11,651 nucleotides of DNA from Sporomusaceae bacterium (GTDB taxonomy: Bacteria; Bacillota; Negativicutes; DSM-13327), in the NCBI GenBank assembly GCA_027492445.1, contig JAPUES010000155.1, forward strand, positions 1-11,651. Direction: 5' to 3'. This document shows positions 1-5,432 of this stretch, piece after piece. A program made the translations under genes and the position numbers. The notes under the pieces are model-generated. The model was not told the origin of the DNA. It did not search any database and was given only the letters and a program-made list of their open reading frames with translations. Position 1 is the stretch's first letter. Each line of letters begins with the position of its first letter.

Positions 1-7
1 AACTCAT
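1..7 (-). CDS. cas1: Probable first codons of cas1 (partial, runs off left edge)
   Basis: Only the first two codons and one further base are visible. On the minus strand the last bases of cas9 read CTATGAGTT, so an ATG at 7-5 overlaps the cas9 TGA stop (6-4) in the ATGA arrangement typical of translationally coupled genes. The visible reading is Met-Ser followed by a codon starting with T. Many type II Cas1 proteins begin Met-Ser-Trp, and cas1 usually follows cas9 in type II loci, so Cas1, the integrase that inserts spacers, is the likely product. This is an inference from position plus seven bases. The gene could be another protein or the ATG could be unused. Confidence 0.4.
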
Positions 8-3000
8 AGTTTTGTTCTTCTTTCAAATAATCCCGTAACCGAGGTATCAATAAAAACTAAATCCTCTATTTTGAGAGAAAGCTTATTTTTCCTTCCTTCT
101 CGTTCATTTAAGCCTAATAATTTAAGATTGCCATTTTGTGCATTTACTTGTGTAATCTTCAATATTTCATAAATAACTTTCGTTTTCTCTTCCCTTTCTA
201 GATCAACAAAAATATTTCTTTTTTCTATCAATTTCCCAGAGATAATTCCATATCCCGGATAACTCCCTGATATTTTTTGTTGTAATAAATCATATATTTC
301 TAACAATTTTCCATCAATATCATCCTCTTTATACTTTCCTGATACTATTTCAAAAATTAACTTTTGAAATAGTACTGGCAATACCATTTGATAGCCATTT
401 TGCATTTCTTTTGCACTAGCTAAGTAATAAAACCGTCCTTGATATTCTATATTTTGGAATTTATTGATTTTATCTCGCAAAACTTCATATCCTTCATAGC
501 CACTATTTATAAGATATGATTTAATTGCTGTTGGATTGTCTTTTGCCATACTAGCAACATACGTAGGTATACCTATCAATTCTTTTACATTTTTACCATT
601 TTTCTTATAGGAAATGACCATCGAATAAGCTATTGTTTCTCCAGTATAACCACCATATTTTTCAGTATCTAATCCTTTTTTAATTGGTTGCTTCGCAGCC
701 TTACGAACTAGGGTTTGTTTATAAAATTCGCCCGTAATTTCTTCCACCTTTTTGGAAATAAAACAATCCTTATAACCATAGACTTTATGCAAGTATTCTA
801 AGATTTCTTTCCCATTCCACAATATTTCACCGGTATTTTTATCAACATGGTTTTCAGAAAATCTACCCGCAAAATAGCCATTCTTTTGTTTCTGGGCAAA
901 ATTGCGTTCACTGGCATATTGTTTATATTCGTTGTAATCAATATAGTCCTCCCAATAAGGATAGCAAGTGCCAATAAATGTCCCTGCTAAAATAGCAAGG
1001 TGTGCATCAAAAGCATGGTGATAATCATTGATTTCCCGTACCTTGGGTAACCCGTATTGCTTACGAATATCCGACGGAAGACTTGCACGAACAGCATATA
1101 TATCTGTGCTTGGATAAAATTGTTTAAGAATCTGTGCAACATGTTTAATAATTTGCCGTGTTTCTACTAGTTGCCGTTGTACAAAGCCTTTGATATCATC
1201 TTCCTTAATCAAGCTAGTTAGATTTTTAAACTTCTTTTGAGAAATGAGACCTTTTTCTAAAAGAATGTTCCAACGCGGTTTTTGCGTATCAATAATGAAC
1301 CGACTTAGTAATAGGTTATCACCCTTAGTTTGATTTTCTATTTTCTTAACTAAGGCTAGATTATCAATACTATCATCTTTGATATAGGATCTTGGAATGA
1401 TGTGATCCACTTCATAGGTGGATAAAGCCGTAATATCTAACGCTTCTCCCGTATACATGCATTTCCCATTTTGAATAAAATAAAGATAAAGTGCGCGTCT
1501 ATCTAAATTTTTCTGATTGTCGGACAATTCTTTTATAATTTCTTTATTATCAGCATTCCCCACCCAATTTTTATAAATGGCATTAAGTTTTTTATATCGT
1601 GAGTTGGTTCTTTTTGAGTCTTCATGATCTCGTGCAAATTCAAGAAATATTTTCTTTGGTACTCCTTTATTAACATGAACTAACTCTGCCACAACCTGTA
1701 GAGCTTGATTAATGCCTTTTTTGACGGCTGGCGAGGTTGCAAGCCCTGACACTATATCTCCCACAGATGTGCTGGCAAGTTTTTCAAGGGTTGCCTCTTC
1801 GATGTATGTATCAAAGCCGTAATCCTTGTCATTTATAATTTGCATAAGATTTAAGTTAGTACTACGCATCAAGCTCATAATCGTTTGTTTTTCTTGATGC
1901 TTATCAGTGTAGTTTAGCCCTACCAAAAGTTTTCGAGACAAACGTGACCAACCTTTATATTTTAGTTTTTTTATTTGTTTTATTTGTTCTAGCGAGATTT
2001 TACCGCCATAGGCTTGTATTATTTTATTTTCTAAAATTGTCTTGTCTTCAAATAGCGTAACCCACAAAACAACGTCTTCAATCATTGCACGGTTACTTTC
2101 ATTAACAACCTTAAATATCTTTTTAAAATCCGCCCGTGATTTTTGATATGAAGCAAATTCACCATCCTTTTGAAAACCTTCTACATTAACAGGTTCTAGC
2201 ATGTGATATTTATTAGATCGTAGCCATCTTATAAAAGCTTCTCGACTAACTCTAGCATGCTTTGGATTTGCAAATAATTCTTCCAGCATTTTTTCTTTCA
2301 AACTGATATCTTTAATCAGTTTACCATTTACACGGATTTTATTAAGTTCTGATAGCACTTCATATTCCGAATACAGCAATGAATTTTTAGGTATAACATC
2401 TTCCTTCGGCAAATATGTACATTTATTTGTCATTCGCATAATAAATATTTCTGCTGAAGCATCGCGATTAATTATATCGTCAAAATTCCAAGGATATACT
2501 TTTTGCCCAGTTACTGTTCTTGTCGCCCAATCAAAGCTTTTATCTTTATCAGGTATGCCATTTAGAGGTCCAACATAATATGGTACACGGAAGGTTACTA
2601 GTTTATGGATTTTTTCACTGACTTGTTTCAAGAAAGGATAAAATGGTGTTTGGCCTTCAATAATGGCAAGTAGTTCCTTCTCGTGTAATTGGTAGGGAAT
2701 TGCACCATTTTCTTTGGTATTGAGCAGTTGAAGAAAGGTTTTATTCTCCATTTCTGTCATACAATATTCATAATCTTTATTTTTACTTGCAAGTATATCT
2801 TTTTTTGCAACTAAAATTTTTGTAATTATTTTACATAAATTTTCATTTGCCTTATCATCGCGAATGTACCGCTGGCTATATGTAGCATAGTTCATGTCAG
2901 GTTTATCCGCTTTCACTTCTCCCCGACTTTTTTTATGTTCCTTTTCACTAAATAGTTCTTTATACTTATCTGGAAATTCCTTGCGAATGAGTCGCTTTAA

Positions 3001-3966
3001 AGTAGCTAAATAATTCTTATGCTTTTTATACCGTTCTATCATCCCAGCAGAAATAGTTACCTCACCCTTTAAAATGCTAGCAAGGGTAATTGATGAATAG
3101 AGTGCAAACATCGCTTCAAATAAATTGTTAGCAAGTTCATCGGCAAAATCTATATTTATCTCTTCTCGTTCTTTCTCGGCAAAAGAATATTTTGCTTCTT
3201 CGCTCAAATCGTATATTTTAGCAAAATCGGCTTTATAACCAAGAATTGCTTTAATAATTTGGTTATAACAATCGCCTACTGTTTTATCGCCTTTGAATAG
3301 AATCTTTAGCTGTTCTTCTTTCTCTTTTTTACTCCAGTTTCTATTATCTAAAATTCCACTCACATGCTGAATATTTTCAGTTGTAGCAAAATTTGTTTCA
3401 TAATATTCATCTGCTACTTGTAATAATTTTTCCACATTATCGTGCAGATAGCCAGCATTTTCACTAAATACTTGTCCTTCATACAAAAAATTACCTCTAT
3501 ATTTTACAATATGATGAATTGCAAGATACACCAATCGTAAATCTTCTTTTTTCTTGCTCTTTATCATCGCATCTCGCAATTCATATATGTGCTTGTATTG
3601 GTGATAATATTCTCTATCCGTAAAATCGGCATCATCAAATAATACATGGAGATTAGTAATACTTCTGTCTTCCTTCCACAAATAAGCTTCCTTTAAACGA
3701 ATGAAAAATTGAGGATCTATTTTTCCTATTTCTTCCGCAAACATTTCTTGCAATAAGGCAATACGCTGTTTTCTGCGATTATATCTTCTACGCACAGACC
3801 GGAAACCGCGCCGTTTAGCCGCAGTTTCTCCTTCTTCAAACAATCTAACTCCCCACATATTTTTCTTTTTGAACTTCATTAACTGTCCTGACATGTCTGT
3901 AACAGCATAACCTATTGACGCTGTTCCAATATCCAAACCTACCATGTAATCTTTCTGTTTTTTCAT
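4..3966 (-). CDS. cas9: Type II CRISPR effector endonuclease Cas9 (probably II-A)
   Basis: This is the RNA-guided double-strand DNA endonuclease that uses a crRNA:tracrRNA duplex to cut invading DNA next to a PAM. The 1320-residue length fits full-length II-A Cas9. RuvC-I is at the N-terminus (GLDIGTASIGYAV, catalytic D12), followed by an arginine-rich bridge helix at about 50-70. The REC lobe carries the conserved motif YLAIHHIVKYRGNFLYEG at 147-164. RuvC-II is IFLEFARD with E776. HNH is EVDHIIPRS with D854 and H855, plus N878. RuvC-III is DYHHAFDAH with H984 and D987. The PAM-interacting end closes with SVTGLFERRTKL. All catalytic residues are intact, so it is probably active. The ATG at 3966 has a strong AAGGAG site (3975-3980). 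The tracrRNA gene lies immediately upstream, divergent, and a downstream gene overlaps its stop codon. The overall sequence resembles the Fusobacterium/Clostridium/Negativicutes branch of Cas9, which is a judgement from memory rather than an alignment. Confidence 0.97.
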   Translation of the reverse strand: MKKQKDYMVGLDIGTASIGYAVTDMSGQLMKFKKKNMWGVRLFEEGETAAKRRGFRSVRRRYNRRKQRIALLQEMFAEEIGKIDPQFFIRLKEAYLWKEDRSITNLHVLFDDADFTDREYYHQYKHIYELRDAMIKSKKKEDLRLVYLAIHHIVKYRGNFLYEGQVFSENAGYLHDNVEKLLQVADEYYETNFATTENIQHVSGILDNRNWSKKEKEEQLKILFKGDKTVGDCYNQIIKAILGYKADFAKIYDLSEEAKYSFAEKEREEINIDFADELANNLFEAMFALYSSITLASILKGEVTISAGMIERYKKHKNYLATLKRLIRKEFPDKYKELFSEKEHKKSRGEVKADKPDMNYATYSQRYIRDDKANENLCKIITKILVAKKDILASKNKDYEYCMTEMENKTFLQLLNTKENGAIPYQLHEKELLAIIEGQTPFYPFLKQVSEKIHKLVTFRVPYYVGPLNGIPDKDKSFDWATRTVTGQKVYPWNFDDIINRDASAEIFIMRMTNKCTYLPKEDVIPKNSLLYSEYEVLSELNKIRVNGKLIKDISLKEKMLEELFANPKHARVSREAFIRWLRSNKYHMLEPVNVEGFQKDGEFASYQKSRADFKKIFKVVNESNRAMIEDVVLWVTLFEDKTILENKIIQAYGGKISLEQIKQIKKLKYKGWSRLSRKLLVGLNYTDKHQEKQTIMSLMRSTNLNLMQIINDKDYGFDTYIEEATLEKLASTSVGDIVSGLATSPAVKKGINQALQVVAELVHVNKGVPKKIFLEFARDHEDSKRTNSRYKKLNAIYKNWVGNADNKEIIKELSDNQKNLDRRALYLYFIQNGKCMYTGEALDITALSTYEVDHIIPRSYIKDDSIDNLALVKKIENQTKGDNLLLSRFIIDTQKPRWNILLEKGLISQKKFKNLTSLIKEDDIKGFVQRQLVETRQIIKHVAQILKQFYPSTDIYAVRASLPSDIRKQYGLPKVREINDYHHAFDAHLAILAGTFIGTCYPYWEDYIDYNEYKQYASERNFAQKQKNGYFAGRFSENHVDKNTGEILWNGKEILEYLHKVYGYKDCFISKKVEEITGEFYKQTLVRKAAKQPIKKGLDTEKYGGYTGETIAYSMVISYKKNGKNVKELIGIPTYVASMAKDNPTAIKSYLINSGYEGYEVLRDKINKFQNIEYQGRFYYLASAKEMQNGYQMVLPVLFQKLIFEIVSGKYKEDDIDGKLLEIYDLLQQKISGSYPGYGIISGKLIEKRNIFVDLEREEKTKVIYEILKITQVNAQNGNLKLLGLNEREGRKNKLSLKIEDLVFIDTSVTGLFERRTKL

Positions 3967-3968
3967 TA

Positions 3969-3997
3969 TTGACTCTCCTTTTCTGTTATGTTAGAAT
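3969..3997 (+). promoter_or_regulatory. Promoter of the tracrRNA gene
   Basis: A near-consensus sigma-70/SigA promoter is visible on the plus strand: -35 TTGACT (3969-3974), a 17-bp spacer, and extended -10 TGTTAGAAT with hexamer TAGAAT at 3992-3997. Both hexamers match consensus at five of six positions and the spacing is ideal. The predicted transcription start is about 4004-4005, a few bases before the anti-repeat. The -35 box sits between the cas9 Shine-Dalgarno and the cas9 ATG. The 8-mer TTATGTTA at 3986-3993 also occurs in the dyad upstream of the WYL regulator gene. Confidence 0.8.
3975..3980 (-). promoter_or_regulatory. Ribosome binding site of cas9
   Basis: AAGGAG on the minus strand, 8 nt before the cas9 ATG. 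It fixes the start at 3966. It lies in the spacer of the opposite-strand tracrRNA promoter, so the cas9 translation start and tracrRNA transcription start occupy the same 30 bp. Confidence 0.85.
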
Positions 3998-4003
3998 AAG
4001 GGT

Positions 4004-4125
4004 GACATTTTTAAACTACCATTTAGAATGTTACGACCAGTTAAAATAAGGGTTTACCTTAAACGCCTTCGGGCCATCGTTTAGACGATATAAAATAGTC
4101 ACTGAGAAGTGGCTATTGTTTCCTA
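4004..4125 (+). ncRNA. tracrRNA of the type II CRISPR-Cas locus
   Basis: This is the trans-activating crRNA that pairs with CRISPR repeats, is processed with pre-crRNA by RNase III, and anchors the guide in Cas9. The anti-repeat is about 4009-4047 (contains AAACTACCATTTAGAATG) and runs into the diagnostic GTTAAAATAAGG at 4040-4051, the same sequence that follows the anti-repeat in the S. pyogenes tracrRNA. Next come a GTTTA/TAAAC hairpin (4052-4064), a GCC-TTCG-GGC hairpin (4065-4074), an ATCGT/ACGAT hairpin (4076-4089) and a 10-bp terminal stem with GAGA loop (4094-4117). Reverse-complementing the anti-repeat predicts repeats starting near GTTTTAGAG and containing CATTCTAAATGGTAGTTT. Location upstream of and divergent from cas9 is common in II-A loci. 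The ends are inferred from the promoter and the last hairpin. Confidence 0.88.
4094..4125. terminator. Bidirectional terminator between tracrRNA and the WYL regulator gene
   Basis: A 10-bp stem (4094-4103 with 4108-4117, one G-U pair) is capped by GAGA. On the plus strand it is followed by TTGTTTCCT and can end the tracrRNA. On the minus strand the stem runs into TTTTATAT and can end the regulator mRNA, whose stop codon is only about 16 bases upstream of the stem. The U-tracts are short, so efficiency is uncertain. Confidence 0.65.
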
Positions 4126-4133
4126 TATATCCC

Positions 4134-5066
4134 CTAATAATGAGCCAACATCCTCCCCAAACTCCCCCTAATTCTCTCCCTCAATTCAATAGGTTCTATC
4201 ACTTCCGCCATATCCCCATACCGCAGGACCCAACGTTCCATGGTCTCTAGACCTTCCACATTGCAAGAGTAGAGAATTGCCCTATTTTCTATTTCTGTAA
4301 TCTGTTGATTTTCAATCCAAATGCGTTCTTTGACCCATAGGGAAGCAGGATAAGCAAATCGAATTGTTACTGTATATTCTGTTGTGCCACGGTATAAACC
4401 AAATGCTTTACTCATGTCTTGAGTAAAGGCCTCATCATCATCCATATGAAAGTGTTCCGACAATAACTCCGCTTCTTGTATCCGCTTAATATGAAATAAA
4501 CGTCTATCTTGTCGCAATTCGCAAAAAGCATATATATACCATGCCATATCCCGAAAGATAATTTCATAGGGACAAATCTTTCTTGTTATTCTTTTTTCTT
4601 CCTTTATGCTTTGATAGACAATTTCCATCTTGCGTTTTTCTGTAATTGCCAAATGAGAAAGGCTCACTATCTGTTGTGGTATTTCTCCGTCCCGATTTTG
4701 AGCCTGTGTTTTTTCATTTTTTTTGCACGTTTTCCCTGCGAGTAATATTTTAGAAATAGCCGTCCCAGCTTCTATACTAAAATGATGTTCTTTATGGACA
4801 TCTATCATATTTTTTACAATTCGTAGCGCAACAATTTCATCCTCGGTTAATGCAGGAACGTCTAGAAAGTAACCTTCGTCTAAATAATATCCACCCCTAC
4901 AACCATTAATGCTCATAATAGGAACCTCCCCATTCATTAACGCATTTATATAGGCCCTAGCATTTCTTGTCGAGATACCTAATTTTTGCCCTATGGCTTT
5001 TGCCGTCAATATTTTTCCACTTTGTAATAAATATAATATTTTAAAAAGGCATTCCAACTTTGTCAT
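4134..5066 (-). CDS. HTH and WYL-domain transcriptional regulator
   Basis: A 310-residue cytoplasmic DNA-binding regulator of the YafY/WYL type. The N-terminus (about 5-63) is a winged helix-turn-helix, with the recognition region around LGISTRNARAYI and a wing at GCRGGYYLD. Residues about 135-205 form the WYL domain, with the namesake motif read here as W176-Y177-I178 and the downstream RLFHIKRI (189-196). About 225-305 is the C-terminal WCX-like extension (EGLETMERWVLRYGDMAEV). WYL domains bind nucleic-acid or nucleotide ligands, and several members control CRISPR-Cas or phage-defence genes. The start is fixed by GAGGTGG at 5073-5079. The gene converges on the tracrRNA gene and is preceded by a long dyad covering its -10 box, which points to autorepression. 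A role in controlling cas9 or tracrRNA is plausible from location and a shared motif but unproven. Regulation of an unrelated target is also possible. Confidence 0.9.
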   Translation of the reverse strand: MTKLECLFKILYLLQSGKILTAKAIGQKLGISTRNARAYINALMNGEVPIMSINGCRGGYYLDEGYFLDVPALTEDEIVALRIVKNMIDVHKEHHFSIEAGTAISKILLAGKTCKKNEKTQAQNRDGEIPQQIVSLSHLAITEKRKMEIVYQSIKEEKRITRKICPYEIIFRDMAWYIYAFCELRQDRRLFHIKRIQEAELLSEHFHMDDDEAFTQDMSKAFGLYRGTTEYTVTIRFAYPASLWVKERIWIENQQITEIENRAILYSCNVEGLETMERWVLRYGDMAEVIEPIELRERIRGSLGRMLAHY

Positions 5067-5085
5067 AAGTTACCACCTCTATCTA

Positions 5086-5094
5086 TTTATAACA
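5086..5094 (-). promoter_or_regulatory. Extended -10 element of the WYL regulator gene
   Basis: On the minus strand TGTTATAAA gives an extended -10 (TG at 5094-5093, TATAAA at 5091-5086), about 20 bases before the start codon, so the leader would be very short. No good -35 is seen at 17 bp (GCAAAT at 5114-5109), which is tolerable for an extended -10 or an activated promoter. The element lies in the left arm of the 5088-5130 dyad. Confidence 0.5.
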
Positions 5095-5130
5095 TAAAAT
5101 AGCGCATTATTTGCGTTATTTTATGTTATA
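5088..5130. promoter_or_regulatory. Long dyad operator upstream of the WYL regulator
   Basis: The arms at 5088-5106 and 5112-5130 are 19-bp inverted copies with one mismatch (5102/5116) around a 5-base centre. Each arm contains TATAACATAAAATA next to a GC-rich core (GCGCA / TTGCG). It overlaps the regulator gene's predicted -10 box and ends 21 bases before the ATG. Near-perfect symmetry of this length in front of a regulator gene is the usual form of an autoregulatory operator for a dimer or tetramer. It has no T-tract suited to a terminator. Which protein binds it is inferred, not shown. Confidence 0.75.
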
Positions 5131-5257
5131 TGTTTAAAAATCCCATTATTCATATACTATATTTACCATAAGATTATATTTTCCTGCAATAAATTCCTTT
5201 TATTGTTCTTTTTCCCATTTATTCTTCAAAATCCTTAGTCTCTATATTGAAGGGGGA
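5131..5257. other. AT-rich intergenic spacer without recognised gene
   Basis: This is the first part of the 366-base gap between the WYL regulator start and the chemotaxis receptor stop. No reading frame with a credible ribosome binding site is seen on either strand. The only structure noted is a pair of inverted hexamers, CTTCAA (5224-5229) and TTGAAG (5247-5252), just ahead of a TATAAT box. They could be half-sites of an operator or chance in AT-rich DNA. Confidence 0.5.
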
Positions 5258-5274
5258 TATAATAAAAAGCCCAA

Positions 5275-5348
5275 GCGGCGGGTTCATGTTATTATAAGCG
5301 GAAGTCAAATGCTAATGGTGGAGCGTTAATAACATGAACCTGGCGCGC
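5275..5348. repeat. Long inverted repeat (stem-loop) of unknown function
   Basis: GGTTCATGTTATTA (5281-5294) and its exact reverse complement (5327-5340) form a 14-bp perfect stem around a 32-base loop. Imperfect GC-rich pairing extends the base outward to about 5275 and 5348. It lies between the receptor terminator and the WYL regulator promoter, so it belongs to neither coding transcript in an obvious way. It could be the core of a small RNA, a dispersed palindromic element of the REP/MITE kind, or a protein-binding site. The structure is certain; the role is not. Confidence 0.85.
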
Positions 5349-5394
5349 TCAAAAAGAAATAAGACATTCTCTAAACTTATACTTTTCTATATAG

Positions 5395-5427
5395 TAAAAA
5401 ACCCCAGCATTAGCTGAGGTTTTTTTA
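5395..5427. terminator. Bidirectional intrinsic terminator after the chemotaxis receptor gene
   Basis: The stem pairs 5401-5408 with 5413-5420 (one C/A mismatch) around an ATTA loop. It has an A-run on its left (5396-5401, giving U-residues on the minus strand) and seven T on its right (5420-5426). It would stop the minus-strand receptor mRNA shortly after its stop codon and could also stop a plus-strand transcript from the intergenic region. Confidence 0.88.
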
Positions 5428-5432
5428 TATCT

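Larger units (their letters stand above)
5258..5427 (+). ncRNA. Candidate small RNA with long stem-loop and intrinsic terminator
   Basis: Three elements are in the right order on the plus strand: a perfect -10 hexamer TATAAT (5258-5263), a strong stem-loop (5275-5348) starting about where transcription would begin (near 5270), and a hairpin with a run of seven T (5401-5427). Together they would give an RNA of about 155 nt with no good open reading frame. Weak points: no convincing -35 box is seen (TTAGTC at 5235-5240 is the best at 17 bp), and the terminator may exist only for the chemotaxis receptor gene on the other strand. I do not recognise it as 6S RNA, SRP RNA, a tmRNA part or a riboswitch class known to me. 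Confidence 0.3.

Noticed and set aside
4509..4745. Plus-strand 78-codon frame inside the WYL regulator gene
   Set aside because: Antisense shadow of a well-supported gene, low-complexity hydrophobic and cysteine-rich translation, no start signals.
5275..5348. Integron attC site or IS200/IS605 end
   Set aside because: No RYYYAAC/GTTRRRY core sites, no transposase or integrase nearby, and the stem is perfect rather than having the extrahelical bases of attC.
3967..5432. CRISPR array or isolated repeat in the intergenic regions
   Set aside because: No spaced copies of any 30-40 base unit occur. The only repeat-related sequence is the tracrRNA anti-repeat and its 13-base echo.
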